Shown: positions 1 to 8,121, numbered from the stretch's first letter. The stretch is 32,087 nt of DNA from Pontibacter silvestris (GCF_020907275.1 NZ_JAJJWI010000031.1:1-32087); one strand, 5' to 3'. Translations and numbers: made by a program. The notes: generated by a model from the letters alone, not told the origin.

Positions 1-230
1 CGTTTATACATCGCAACTTGAATTAAATAGAATTATATACGCCTACCACCTAGACCAATGTTGGCTTAAAGCTGGCTTTTGTTGGCTCGGTCCGCGACTG
101 CACAATTGCCTTTGAATTAGATGACTAGAGGCGCAAGTGCAGGGAAGCATCTAGCCAACTATATCACTGCCTTATTGCCAGCACGTCAACATCACTAAAG
201 AAGGTCTTGTCCTGCAAAAACTAATCTATG
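1..230. other. Left-edge non-coding stretch
   Basis: No convincing coding frame is seen on either strand. The only texture noticed is three TGGCT-type units spaced about 10-11 nt apart near 61-90, too short to name. It probably holds the 3' flank of the 84-aa minus-strand gene and whatever lies left of the window. Confidence 0.3.
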
Positions 231-485
231 TCACTGCTCATCTTCCCGAGTGTAAGAGTGGTGGTAATTTTGTGCCGTGGCCTCGTCCATTATCTCATAT
301 TCCGTTAACATAATTTCTCTTTCGCCGTTGTTGAGGCCCTTTACATAAATACCCTCAGGCGTTACATAAATAGCGTAGTTGTGGCGGCCAAAAGGGTAGA
401 GGTTATTGCTTTTAAGAATGGTTGCCTCTGTTAAATCTACTTCCTGGCCATCTGCTGTTTTGGCTATATATTTTGTGTTACTCAT
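231..485 (-). CDS. Small hypothetical protein coupled to alpha/beta hydrolase
   Basis: This 84-aa soluble protein is not recognised. It is rich in charged and polar residues, has no signal peptide or membrane segment, and looks like a small beta-rich fold (alternating hydrophobics around YAIYVTPEGIYVKGL, followed by a short acidic C-terminal helix). Its ATG overlaps the TGA of the upstream alpha/beta hydrolase by an ATGA junction at 482-485. This implies translational coupling and supports the frame and start. No function is assigned; co-expression with the hydrolase is the only clue. Confidence 0.7.
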   Translation of the reverse strand: MSNTKYIAKTADGQEVDLTEATILKSNNLYPFGRHNYAIYVTPEGIYVKGLNNGEREIMLTEYEIMDEATAQNYHHSYTREDEQ

Positions 486-1198
486 AGTTCTTTTAAAATT
501 TTGTTCAAGATAGCACTTATTTCCTCTGCACGGTTCATCACCATTAAATGTTCTCCGCCCTGTATTTTAATAATGTCCGGTCTATAGCGCAATGGTAACA
601 CCTTGTCGGCTGTACCATGTATGTGTGTGAGATCAGGCAATATTTTCTCCTGTTGCCACATCAGTAGCTGGCCCAGCGACCAGCGTAGGTACTTCTCGTT
701 CATAGACAAGATAATCTCCTTAAGCAGCTTTTTTTCATAAGAGGTTTGGGCTCCAAAAAAGTACGGTGCCAAAGGGTGCAGACTGCGTAGCAGGCTTATA
801 GGGGTATACCTGTGCAACCGCAGGCGGCCCATTATATGGTAGTACCAGGGCAGGGCATATCTACTAGATAGGCTGGAGATAATAATAGTCTTGCGGGGCT
901 GCAGTATCTTAGACATTTCAATTGCAGCTACTCCTCCCAAAGATAACCCTACCAGTATAGGATCAGGATGATGCACCTGTTCACTTAGCCGTTTTACATA
1001 AGCTGGCAGGGGCTCGTCTACATGCAGTGGCTCCACCCAATGTACATATTCATGAGGCTGATCTTCTGGTAGTCTCAAGAACTGGAACATACGCCTATCA
1101 GCTCCTAAGCCACTGATAAAGTACACAATACTTTTCTGCTTTTCTGGTGTTAGGTTCAAAGTCTTTTTTTCTGATTCTTCTCCTTGGTTGTTATTCAT
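482..1198 (-). CDS. Alpha/beta hydrolase
   Basis: This 238-aa cytoplasmic protein has the alpha/beta-hydrolase layout. After a polar N-terminal tail (about 1-22) come a first strand and an oxyanion-type turn (FISGLGADRRMF, about 28-38). The nucleophile elbow is GLSLGG with Ser86. A likely acid Asp198 lies in HGTADKVLP, and the terminal His217 in GGEHLMV. The order Ser-Asp-His and the length fit the family. The residues between about 115 and 175 (YYHIMGRLRL..., rich in aromatics) would form the helical lid and set substrate choice, which cannot be read from sequence. It is the first gene of a two-gene unit with the 84-aa protein. Substrate is unknown; an esterase or thioesterase role is only a family-level guess. 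Confidence 0.85.
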   Translation of the reverse strand: MNNNQGEESEKKTLNLTPEKQKSIVYFISGLGADRRMFQFLRLPEDQPHEYVHWVEPLHVDEPLPAYVKRLSEQVHHPDPILVGLSLGGVAAIEMSKILQPRKTIIISSLSSRYALPWYYHIMGRLRLHRYTPISLLRSLHPLAPYFFGAQTSYEKKLLKEIILSMNEKYLRWSLGQLLMWQQEKILPDLTHIHGTADKVLPLRYRPDIIKIQGGEHLMVMNRAEEISAILNKILKEL

Positions 1199-1325
1199 TT
1201 GATGAGGCTTGAGCTAAACATAAACGGACACTTACTTCTCTTATAATACTTAACTAAAGCATAACTGATTCATAACCTGCTGATAATATCTGTTTTATAA
1301 TTTAGTGGAGTAGTTTAGAAGAGCT

Positions 1326-1418
1326 TTAGCCAAAGGAAGTTTTAACCACTAAAACTATTAAGATGATGGAAAAGGTAAAGAAAATGAAGAACAACATGGT
1401 GAGTAAGCTGATGAGCAT
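1326..1418 (-). CDS. Possible 30-aa hydrophobic micro-ORF
   Basis: In the divergent gap between the alpha/beta hydrolase and the metallophosphoesterase, a minus-strand frame encodes 30 residues, MLISLLTMLFFIFF followed by TFSIILIVLVVKTSFG. It could be a single membrane span. The opposite strand at 1363-1473 also carries a 36-aa basic frame, so at least one of the two is chance. No ribosome-binding site or homologue is evident. It is listed as a weak candidate. Confidence 0.2.
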   Translation of the reverse strand: MLISLLTMLFFIFFTFSIILIVLVVKTSFG

Positions 1419-1493
1419 TTTCCTGTACAGGCTGCATTCCTTCTGTTCTCCATTTAAATTTAACAGGACATAATTTACTGCTACGCCACCTTT

Positions 1494-2342
1494 ATGGCTA
1501 AAAAAAGAAAAGTAGAAGTGGCAGTTATATCTGATGTGCATTTAGGCACTTATGGTTGCCATGCTGAAGAACTGCTGATCTACCTTAAAAGCATCAAACC
1601 TAAAGTGCTCGTGCTTAACGGTGATATTGTAGACATCTGGCAGTTCAGCAAAAGTTACTGGCCGGCTGCGCATATGAAAGTAGTAAAGCACCTGATGGGG
1701 CTTGTTGCTAAGGGTACTAAGGTATACTACATCACGGGCAACCATGATGAAATGCTGCGCAAGTTTGTAGGGTTTAAACTCGGCTCTTTCCAGATTGTGA
1801 ACAAACTGGTGCTGGAGCTGGACGGCAAGCGCGCCTGGATGTTTCACGGTGATGTATTCGATGTAACGATGCAGCATTCAAAGTGGCTGGCAAAGCTTGG
1901 GGCACATGGTTATGACCTGCTTATTGTATTGAATAGTGTGGTTAATTTCTGTTGCCGAAAACTGAAGCGCAAGAAGGTGAACCTCTCCCGTAATATTAAA
2001 AATCGTGTAAAAAGCGCAGTTAAATTCATTAATAACTTTGAGCAAACTGCTGCTGACATTGCCATCTCTAACAGTTACGACTATGTGGTCTGCGGGCATA
2101 TTCACCATCCGGAAATGCGGCAGGTTACGAATCAGGATGGAGCAGTTACTTATCTTAACTCCGGCGATTGGATTGAGAACCTAACGGCGCTTGAATACAA
2201 CAAAGGAGCCTGGAGCATTTATAAGTTTCAGGAGGACCTGGCAGGGCAGTTAGAAGAGGAGGAAGATGCTGAAACGGCTATTCTTACAGATAACCAGTTG
2301 TTTGAGAGCCTGATGTTGGAATTTAAGCTGAAAATAGCTTGA
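1494..2342 (+). CDS. LpxH-like metallophosphoesterase (UDP-2,3-diacylglucosamine diphosphatase family)
   Basis: This 282-aa calcineurin-like phosphoesterase carries the full metal-binding set: SDVHLG (Asp14, His16), NGDIVDIW (Asp44), TGNHDEM (Asn83, His84), FHGD (His118, Asp120) and the paired GHIHHPE (His202, His204). The aromatic ...DIW after the second motif and the C-terminal YLNSGDWIENLTALEY are typical of the LpxH-like branch, which cleaves UDP-2,3-diacylglucosamine to lipid X in lipid A synthesis. This copy is longer than classical LpxH (about 240 aa) and has a basic stretch (RKLKRKK, about 155-161) that could bind membrane. Its TGA overlaps the TTG start of the glycosyltransferase. 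Whether it is the true LpxH or a paralogue acting on another nucleotide-linked lipid cannot be decided here. Confidence 0.85.
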   Translation: MAKKRKVEVAVISDVHLGTYGCHAEELLIYLKSIKPKVLVLNGDIVDIWQFSKSYWPAAHMKVVKHLMGLVAKGTKVYYITGNHDEMLRKFVGFKLGSFQIVNKLVLELDGKRAWMFHGDVFDVTMQHSKWLAKLGAHGYDLLIVLNSVVNFCCRKLKRKKVNLSRNIKNRVKSAVKFINNFEQTAADIAISNSYDYVVCGHIHHPEMRQVTNQDGAVTYLNSGDWIENLTALEYNKGAWSIYKFQEDLAGQLEEEEDAETAILTDNQLFESLMLEFKLKIA

Positions 2343-3325
2343 GAATACTATACGCCATACAAGGAACAGGAAACGGGCACTTGGCAAGAGCACTCGATGT
2401 GATACCAGCCCTGCAGAAGCGGGGCGACCTGGATATACTTGTTAGCGGCTACCAAGTAGATATAAGCCTGCCTTACCCGGTAAAGTACCGCCTTAATGGC
2501 CTTAGCTTTATCTTTGGGAAAAACGGAGGCATAGATTATTACAGGACACTGGCACAAATTAACTCAAGGTGCTTTTTTAAAGAAATACAAAAGCTGCCCG
2601 TAAAGGACTACGATTTGGTTATTACAGACTTCGAGCCCATATCAGCCTGGGCTTGTTCGTTGGCAAAAAAGCATTGTGTAGGTTTAAGTAACCAGGTGGC
2701 AGTGTTAAACCCCAATGTGCCAAAGCCAGATGAGGCCGATTATATTGGTAAACTCGTTCTTCGTAATTATTCTCCTACAACAGCACAGTATGGTTTCCAT
2801 TTTCATCGCTTCGACCAGACTATTTTTACGCCTATTGTACGCAAGCAGGTGCGTGAACTGGAGGTAAGCAATAAGGGACACTATACCGTATATTTACCTG
2901 CACATGACGACCTGAAAATAGTAAACAGGCTGAGTAGTTTAAAGGGAGTGGAGTGGCAGGTATTTTCCAAGCACAATCATCAGGCCTTTCATTACCAGAA
3001 TGTGTCAGTGCAGCCTATACAGAGTGATGCGTTCCTGAAGAGTATGGCTTCATCGGAGGGGGTATTATGTGCTGCTGGCTTCAGTACACCATCTGAGGCT
3101 TTGTATTTACAGAAGAAACTATTGGTAGTGCCCATGAAAAACCAGTTTGAACAGGTTTGCAATGCAGCTGTTCTGAAGCACATGGGCGTTACCACTATCA
3201 AGAACCTGAAGAAAAAGCACCTTCCAGCCATTTATGGATGGATGAAGGAAGGGCAACCTGTTCAGGTAAATTATCCTGACGAAACAGACGCTATTGTGGA
3301 GCGTATTGTAAGGGAAAATACATAA
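2339..3325 (+). CDS. GT-B glycosyltransferase (MurG/GT1-like)
   Basis: This 328-aa protein begins with an N-terminal Rossmann strand and glycine turn (RILYAIQGTGNGHLARA, about 2-18), as in GT-B enzymes. It has a C-terminal donor-binding region GFSTPSEALYLQKKLLVVPM followed by NQFEQVCNAAVL (about 247-282), as in MurG/GT1-type transferases. The start is TTG at 2339, overlapping the preceding gene's TGA as TTGA. The first strand of the fold needs this start, and no ATG lies nearby. The neighbour is an LpxH-like hydrolase, an arrangement I recall from other Bacteroidota. A role in glycolipid or lipid A-related surface glycosylation is inferred from this context. Donor and acceptor are not known. 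Confidence 0.85.
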   Translation: MRILYAIQGTGNGHLARALDVIPALQKRGDLDILVSGYQVDISLPYPVKYRLNGLSFIFGKNGGIDYYRTLAQINSRCFFKEIQKLPVKDYDLVITDFEPISAWACSLAKKHCVGLSNQVAVLNPNVPKPDEADYIGKLVLRNYSPTTAQYGFHFHRFDQTIFTPIVRKQVRELEVSNKGHYTVYLPAHDDLKIVNRLSSLKGVEWQVFSKHNHQAFHYQNVSVQPIQSDAFLKSMASSEGVLCAAGFSTPSEALYLQKKLLVVPMKNQFEQVCNAAVLKHMGVTTIKNLKKKHLPAIYGWMKEGQPVQVNYPDETDAIVERIVRENT

Positions 3326-3384
3326 AATTTTAAAGTTCAGCTACTAATGCAGCTGGTACCTGTTTTAGGTGCCGCTGCTTTTTT

Positions 3385-4761
3385 ATGGTACAACATAACA
3401 AAGAAGATCAGATACCGCAAGAACCCGCTTTATCAAGGGCTGCTTTTGGAGATAGTTTTAGTTGGGGTGTTTCTACAGCCGCTTACCAAGTAGAAGGTGC
3501 CCATGAGGCAGAAGGAAAAGGGGCATCTATCTGGGATATTTTTTCCGGACTGAAAGGGAAAGTAAAGCAGAACCATAACGGTAACCTAGCCTGCGACTTT
3601 TTTAACCGCTATCCAGATGATTTGCAGTTGATGCAGTCGCTGTCTATTCCAAACTTTCGCTTCTCGCTTTCCTGGGCTCGTCTGTTGCCAGATGGGTATG
3701 GGCGCGTAAACAGTGCAGGGCTAGCCTATTATGACAGGCTAATTGATCATTGTCTGGAGTTAGGTATCAATCCTTGGGTTACTTTATATCATTGGGATCT
3801 GCCTCATGCGCTTGAGAAGAAAGGCGGCTGGACAAACCGTGATATAGTAGGCTGGTTTCAGGAGTATGTTGCTTTGTGTGCAAAACACTATGGCGATAGA
3901 GTTAAACATTGGATGGTGCTTAATGAGCCGATGGTATTTACAGGTGCGGGGTATTTTTTAGGTGTGCACGCACCAGGCCGTCGTGGTTTTGGCTCCTTTA
4001 TACCAGCGGTGCATCATGCGAGTATGTGTCAGGCAGAAGGGGGCAGAACTTTAAGAAGTATGCTGCCGGATGCTGAGATTGGTACTACCTTTTCCTGTTC
4101 ACATGTAGAGCCTTTGCGCCCTCAGGAAAAAGACATAAAAGCTGCTAAACGTGTTGATGCTCTTCTAAATAGGTTATTCATAGAGCCGTCTTTGGGTTTA
4201 GGTTATCCTTTAGATGATCTGAAATTTATGCGTCGCATAGAGAAATACATCAAGCCAGAAGACGAGCAAGACTTGCAGTTTGATTTTGACTTTATTGGTA
4301 TCCAGAACTATACACGGGAAGTAGTAAAATACTCTTTCTGGACTCCCTTTATGCAAGCGAATCTGGTGCCGCCACGCAAGAGAAAAGTACCACAGACGCT
4401 GATGAAATGGGAAGTATACCCGGAGGGCATTTACCATATCCTGCATAAGTACAGCCAGTATAAAGGCATCAAAAAAATAATTATTACAGAAAACGGAGCC
4501 GCCTTTCCTGACCAGCTTGCAGATGGGCAGGTACATGACCCGGAGCGTGTAACGTTTCTGCAACAGTACCTGCAGCAGGTTTTAAGAGCTAAGCAGGAGG
4601 GAGCCAATGTTCACGGCTACTTTGTCTGGTCCTTTGTCGATAACTTTGAGTGGGCAGAAGGATATGATCCAAGGTTCGGGCTAGTGCATGTCGATTTTGA
4701 AACGTTACAACGGACAGTTAAAAGCTCGGGGTACTGGTACAGAGATTTCCTTGAGGGATAA
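3385..4761 (+). CDS. Glycoside hydrolase family 1 beta-glucosidase
   Basis: This 458-aa full-length GH1 enzyme starts its barrel with FSWGVSTAAYQVEGA (about 25-39), which contains the Gln that binds the glycone. Other family sites are HWDLPHALEKKGGW (about 136-149), the acid/base Glu181 in VLNEP, IQNYT (about 306-310), the nucleophile Glu369 in ITENGAAF and the aglycone/glycone site WSFVDNFEWAEGY. It retains both catalytic glutamates, so it is a retaining beta-glycosidase. No signal peptide is visible, so it is probably cytoplasmic. It lies 59 bp after the glycosyltransferase and is probably co-transcribed. It may turn over glucosides or glycolipids made by that operon, although dietary-type beta-glucosides are equally possible. 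Its end converges on the SPW gene with only 9 bp between stop codons. Confidence 0.95.
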   Translation: MVQHNKEDQIPQEPALSRAAFGDSFSWGVSTAAYQVEGAHEAEGKGASIWDIFSGLKGKVKQNHNGNLACDFFNRYPDDLQLMQSLSIPNFRFSLSWARLLPDGYGRVNSAGLAYYDRLIDHCLELGINPWVTLYHWDLPHALEKKGGWTNRDIVGWFQEYVALCAKHYGDRVKHWMVLNEPMVFTGAGYFLGVHAPGRRGFGSFIPAVHHASMCQAEGGRTLRSMLPDAEIGTTFSCSHVEPLRPQEKDIKAAKRVDALLNRLFIEPSLGLGYPLDDLKFMRRIEKYIKPEDEQDLQFDFDFIGIQNYTREVVKYSFWTPFMQANLVPPRKRKVPQTLMKWEVYPEGIYHILHKYSQYKGIKKIIITENGAAFPDQLADGQVHDPERVTFLQQYLQQVLRAKQEGANVHGYFVWSFVDNFEWAEGYDPRFGLVHVDFETLQRTVKSSGYWYRDFLEG

Positions 4762-4770
4762 TGAACATGC

Positions 4771-5157
4771 TCATAAATTGTTACTTTGCTTCTTTGCCTC
4801 ACGTTCGTGTAAAGAGTCAGATTTCCAGATAGCAGACCAGCCACCTCCATAGCGGGTTTCTGTTTTTCCTTTCACGAAGCTAAAGCCAATTACGAGAGCT
4901 CCCACCATCATATCACTAATAATTACAGTAGTCTCATTATAGCCCAGTATCCATGGGGCCAGGAGCAGCCATGCTCCTAGCGGCAGATTATACAGCCGTA
5001 CTACACGCGTTGCTTCCCACCAGGAGATAACAGCAAAGGAAACTATAATAGGGCCTATAATGTGGTCGTTATCAGCAGCAGCTTTATCTGCACCTAACAC
5101 CGCAGGGGCTACTATCAGCCATATTCCTAATATTGCATTTATTATTTGTGCCCACAT
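4771..5157 (-). CDS. SPW-repeat membrane protein
   Basis: This 128-aa protein has two copies of the SPW-type motif. The first is NAILGIWLIVAPAVLG (about 7-22) and the second is LPLGAWLLLAPWILGYNET (about 58-76). Each begins a hairpin of two membrane helices, giving about four spans in total. The tail (about 97-128) is basic and hydrophilic. The family is known mainly from short bacterial and archaeal membrane proteins of unknown role. It follows the VKOR-like gene with a 3-bp gap, so the two are expected to be made together and may form one membrane complex (inference). Confidence 0.8.
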   Translation of the reverse strand: MWAQIINAILGIWLIVAPAVLGADKAAADNDHIIGPIIVSFAVISWWEATRVVRLYNLPLGAWLLLAPWILGYNETTVIISDMMVGALVIGFSFVKGKTETRYGGGWSAIWKSDSLHEREAKKQSNNL

Positions 5158-5160
5158 AAC

Positions 5161-5718
5161 TTATTCAACTTTACCTTGTACACTTTTATATCCCCAGAAT
5201 GCCTTCCAGGTTGAAACATTGGCATCCTTCACACGCTTCATATACTGCAGGCTTGCCAGCATTTCGTCCATTGCAGGGCCAATCATTATTAGTGAAATAG
5301 CAGCAGAAGTCAGGCAAAGGGTGCACCATGCATCAAACATGACAGGTTGCAGTATAACGAGCAGTATGCTAACCATGCCCAAAGGGCCTACAGCTAAGCC
5401 AAAGACGATGACAATCCATGGCATAGTGCGCCAGCGGTTATCACCTCCAATTAAACCTGCTACGGCATCTGTAAGGTAACCTAAAGCTCCAAGTGCAGCA
5501 TCGGGTATAGGTAAGACTTTAGACACGCTAGAGGTTAGAATTTTTCTACTGTCGTTGCCGAAGAAAGGCTCCCAGACTGTTGGTATTACATGAAGCTGAA
5601 AGAGAGATAAATAAGTTGCAACACCTAATCCAACCAGTGCCAGTATTATAATAGGAATCCTTTGGGGCCAGGTTGCAGGGTTGTAATCCCATCCGGGTGG
5701 AATGTGTTTATCTGCCAT
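5161..5718 (-). CDS. Vitamin K epoxide reductase (VKOR) family membrane protein
   Basis: This 185-aa integral membrane protein resembles VKOR, which re-oxidises thiol-disulfide carriers using quinone. Features visible are a first span (about 20-42) with the family's ATYLSL, a segment SKVLPIPDAALGALGYL (about 66-81) matching the conserved G-x-P...G..GY region, further spans (about 99-125), and the redox motif WCTLC (Cys132, Cys135) opening the last span. These two are the only cysteines; the loop pair of classical VKOR is absent (SRKILTSSVSK at that place). It forms an operon with the SPW protein. Either it works with an external thiol partner or it is a specialised subfamily. Assignment to the family is firm; activity is not. 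Confidence 0.82.
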   Translation of the reverse strand: MADKHIPPGWDYNPATWPQRIPIIILALVGLGVATYLSLFQLHVIPTVWEPFFGNDSRKILTSSVSKVLPIPDAALGALGYLTDAVAGLIGGDNRWRTMPWIVIVFGLAVGPLGMVSILLVILQPVMFDAWCTLCLTSAAISLIMIGPAMDEMLASLQYMKRVKDANVSTWKAFWGYKSVQGKVE

Positions 5719-5984
5719 ATAGTTTTGTTTCAGATATATTTACCTGCACTACTACGAAAATTGTTGGCTAATAAGTTTTAAACTTTTGGATAGAATGCCG
5801 CTAACCACAACTTTCTGACCTTTGGCTTTGCCTGCATTGGTTATAAACCTGTAAAATAATGGAACAAGTTTTTATTAAAATAACCAGCGAGGTAGAGGTT
5901 GCGGTAGTGGAAGTGGAAGTATAGTAAAGATAACAGCAGCTGCTGCTATTGCTGTAGTATTAAAGCTGAGGGAAACTTAAATTT
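5719..5984. other. Intergenic region with short palindrome and 21-aa micro-ORF
   Basis: This holds the upstream region of the VKOR/SPW operon and the downstream region of the STAS-like gene. A plus-strand 21-codon frame at 5859-5924 ends in the Glu/Val alternation EVEVAVVEVEV and is probably chance. A CAGCAGCTGCTG palindrome lies at about 5934-5945. No strong T-flanked terminator was found. Confidence 0.35.
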
Positions 5985-6464
5985 CTATGCAGAAACTGCT
6001 GCGGCCTCGTGAGGCAAAATGCAATCTATTAACCATTCTTTCGCTGTATCAAAGTCGTTAAAGTTATTCATGACTATGTGCGAAGATATACGTTGCATTA
6101 GGTCTCTGGCAGAAAGGCGACTAAACATGTTACCTGAGTAAACATGAGCCACACAACTAAGCCCGGCTGCTTTAGCATCAGGCATCCATCCGAATTGCAG
6201 CCAGTCGTTTGCTTCAGACCAGTCACCGGTTACATCCTGCTTATTATTGAGAAGCTTTGAGCATGGGTGCAGTTGTAAAATAGCCAGATGCACTTTAGCA
6301 CCGGTTATCACATCGTCAGCCGTAATATGGCCTGCCCATTTTGCTTCTATATAGCCTTCATGCTGCAGCAGTGTAACAAACACATCGCCTTGTGCATGGG
6401 CTACCTCTATAGGCGTTGGCCACCTCTCGACCTGTGCCTGAAACTCTGACAAATAATTTGCCAT
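5985..6464 (-). CDS. SpoIIAA/STAS-like (SEC14-type) domain protein
   Basis: This cytoplasmic protein of about 159 aa has the pattern of the STAS/SpoIIAA-like family. An edge strand (GYIEAKWAGHITADDVITGAKVHLAIL) is followed by alternating strands and helices ending in FDTAKEWLIDCIL. The ATG at 6464 (MANYLSEF) is preferred over a GTG five codons upstream. Proteins of this type are common in Hymenobacter-like genomes, often annotated as STAS/SEC14 domain proteins. Anti-sigma antagonist activity cannot be claimed: no kinase, phosphatase or sigma partner is adjacent, and the usual phosphorylated serine motif is not recognisable. Ligand binding or a stress-associated scaffold role is possible. It is transcribed alone. 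Confidence 0.7.
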   Translation of the reverse strand: MANYLSEFQAQVERWPTPIEVAHAQGDVFVTLLQHEGYIEAKWAGHITADDVITGAKVHLAILQLHPCSKLLNNKQDVTGDWSEANDWLQFGWMPDAKAAGLSCVAHVYSGNMFSRLSARDLMQRISSHIVMNNFNDFDTAKEWLIDCILPHEAAAVSA

Positions 6465-6850
6465 AATGGGTATAAACACTTAGAACGTTTTATGTATAGG
6501 GTTAGGTAAATGAGTAACGTACTACATAAGTAAAACTGTAAATTAGGATAGAATATTTTTATTCTAATTTAAATTTTAATATTATTTAGTGTAATGACTG
6601 AAATAACTGGTAAAATATACGTAGCGAAGCAATATTCTATAGCAATGTTCAAACATGCTTCGCTGTAGCCTTAGTGTATAATTTGGTAAGTAGCAATGAT
6701 GTGCTAAATTAAGAGGCGCAAGATCATAGTTATGCCTGAGGAAAAATAGTGGAGGTTGCCACAAGAACATATCGATTTGAAGTCGAAAGATGCTGCTTCT
6801 TGTTGGCTAATTTTAAAGAGCGTAACAGAATGATGGAGTGTACACAGTCG
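6465..6850. other. AT-rich intergenic region with a 9-bp inverted repeat
   Basis: This 386-bp stretch separates the STAS-like gene from the lipoprotein gene. A 62-codon frame on the minus strand (6582-6770) has aromatic, Leu-rich composition unlike the neighbours and is not accepted. The only clear element is an inverted repeat AGCGAAGCA (6623-6631) / TGCTTCGCT (6656-6664). It could be a weak transcription stop for the lipoprotein operon or a protein-binding site. Much of the rest is A/T-rich, as expected for the upstream region of the STAS-like gene. Confidence 0.4.
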
Positions 6851-7231
6851 CTAGATATCATTACCAGAATCTTGTGACACTCTGATGGCAGCTGCTTGTG
6901 ACTGCACCGGGGAGGACTCCATTATTTCTTCTTTAACCCATACTTCGACTTCAAGCCCTGCCTGAAGATTATTTAGGCTTAACGTTGCCCCTTCTGCATC
7001 TTCTATAAGGGTGTCGTCATCTACAATTACGCTCGCTTGGGGCGATTCAGACTCCACGCCTTCTACAGCAGCTACCTGTATGACTGTTGTTGCCTGGTTG
7101 TCGCTCTGGCTGATATTTGTGATCCTGCCCCTCACATCAGGTAAGGTGTCAGGCATACGTTTAGGCGTTTCGCCACGGCATCCGATCAAAAGTGCCGAAA
7201 TCAGCATATAGGGTATAAGATATTTTGTCAT
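6851..7231 (-). CDS. Small lipoprotein with OB-like domain (DUF3221-like)
   Basis: This 126-aa protein starts with a lipoprotein signal: MTKYLIPYMLISALLIGC, with the lipobox LLIGC and acylated Cys18. The mature part reads as a small beta-barrel: RGRITNIS (first strand), TVIQVAAVEG, ASVIVDDDTLI, LQAGLEVEVWV and AAAIRV. That layout resembles DUF3221/YobA-type domains, where a G-rI strand starts an OB-like fold and a G-x-x-V-x-V-W strand follows. It lies 14 bp after the DUF2461 gene and is probably the last gene of that operon. Periplasmic or outer-membrane location is inferred from the lipobox. Function is unknown. Confidence 0.75.
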   Translation of the reverse strand: MTKYLIPYMLISALLIGCRGETPKRMPDTLPDVRGRITNISQSDNQATTVIQVAAVEGVESESPQASVIVDDDTLIEDAEGATLSLNNLQAGLEVEVWVKEEIMESSPVQSQAAAIRVSQDSGNDI

Positions 7232-7245
7232 AAAGAATAAATGAC

Positions 7246-7911
7246 TTATAATTCTGTAAAAGATCTGTTTATAAAATCGTTTAAAGGCTTTACCTGCTTA
7301 AAGAAAGGCAGCAACTGTTCTTTAAAATCGGGTGCAGTTACTTCTTCGTCTTTAAAAAAGTGGAGCCCCAGAAAGCCATTGTGCCTAAGCAGGTCAATAG
7401 ACGGATGCTCTTTGTTATATCCTTTAGGTGCAGATTTTCGTGTTTCGCCTGTTACTTTACCAAAACTATTTATAAAACCAGAAGCCAAGACTATTGCCTC
7501 CAACTCTCCCGGATTATAATCGATTTCCTCCCGTATTAGCTCCAGTTGTTTGGGAGTAGGTTTCCACTTTCCTCCACCTACTCTCGATCTGCTATCTGGC
7601 TCCAGAATAAGGACATAGTTTGCAAAAGGAGAGTGGCGCCCACCCGGTGACATACCAGCAGCAAAATAACCTTTATAAGGCGCTTCCCCTTTTTTAGAAA
7701 AATCGTTTTTGTTTATTCTGAATATGCTCTCAGTTGCTGTCACACCATGCATAGCCGGGTCTATAGTCTGTAGTTGTTGCAGGGCATTGCTTACCAATTC
7801 TGTAAAATAAGCTTTCGCCTGCAGGTACTCTTCCCGATGCAAATCCATCCAGGCTTTGCTGTTATGCTGCTGTAGTTCTCCAAGAAATCTTAAAATAAAC
7901 CCAGTGTCCAT
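7246..7911 (-). CDS. DUF2461 domain-containing protein
   Basis: This 221-aa protein covers the full DUF2461/TIGR02453 family. It opens with LRFLGELQQHNSKAWMDLHREEY (about 8-30), matching the family's F-L..L..NN..W....r..Y start. The core IFRINKNDFSKKGEAPYKGYFAAGM (about 63-88, Arg65 and the F-x-k-x...PYK segment) is conserved. It ends near LLPFFKQVKPLNDFINRSF. No signal peptide is seen and it is presumably cytoplasmic. The family is widespread in Bacteroidota and has no established biochemical role. It is preceded by a 26-aa membrane micro-ORF (8-bp gap) and followed by the lipoprotein (14-bp gap), suggesting a three-gene unit. Confidence 0.9.
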   Translation of the reverse strand: MDTGFILRFLGELQQHNSKAWMDLHREEYLQAKAYFTELVSNALQQLQTIDPAMHGVTATESIFRINKNDFSKKGEAPYKGYFAAGMSPGGRHSPFANYVLILEPDSRSRVGGGKWKPTPKQLELIREEIDYNPGELEAIVLASGFINSFGKVTGETRKSAPKGYNKEHPSIDLLRHNGFLGLHFFKDEEVTAPDFKEQLLPFFKQVKPLNDFINRSFTEL

Positions 7912-7919
7912 TCATGTGG

Positions 7920-8000
7920 CTACTTTGGCGTTTTTGCTTTAAACCAAATAATACCAATAACCAAGGCTATAACCAATATAATTATCAAAAAGAAAGTCAT
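7920..8000 (-). CDS. 26-aa single-span membrane micro-protein
   Basis: The frame runs ATG to TAG: MTFFLIIILVIALVIGIIWF then KAKTPK. It is one ideal hydrophobic helix (about 3-20) ended by a Trp-Phe belt and a basic tail, predicting an inner-membrane protein with a positively charged cytoplasmic C terminus. Its stop lies 8 bp before the DUF2461 start, so it would lead that operon. It is too short for most gene callers. The sharp hydrophobic-then-basic pattern supports it, but no homologue can be checked here. Confidence 0.5.
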   Translation of the reverse strand: MTFFLIIILVIALVIGIIWFKAKTPK

Positions 8001-8121
8001 AATATGTTCTGTTAATGTTTCTTACTGCTAATTCTACTAAAAGCAGCATACTCTTGTTACGATAGTTTTGGTAGTTAAGTACGGAATTGTAGTATTAGCA
8101 GAACCTGTGATAAATAAAAAA

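Noticed and set aside
1363..1473. 36-codon basic plus-strand frame opposite the 30-aa hydrophobic one
   Set aside because: Antisense to another weak frame; no homologue recognisable, so not listed as a gene.
3347..3493. 48-codon plus-strand frame overlapping the GH1 start (MQLVPVLGAAAFLW...)
   Set aside because: Almost all of it lies inside the GH1 coding sequence in another frame, and GH1 is certain; no support for an overlapping gene.
5859..5924. 21-codon frame with Glu/Val alternation
   Set aside because: Low complexity, no start signal, no partner gene; likely chance.
6582..6770. 62-codon minus-strand frame
   Set aside because: Composition (many Tyr, Phe, His, Leu) unlike neighbours, no start signal, AT-rich intergenic DNA.
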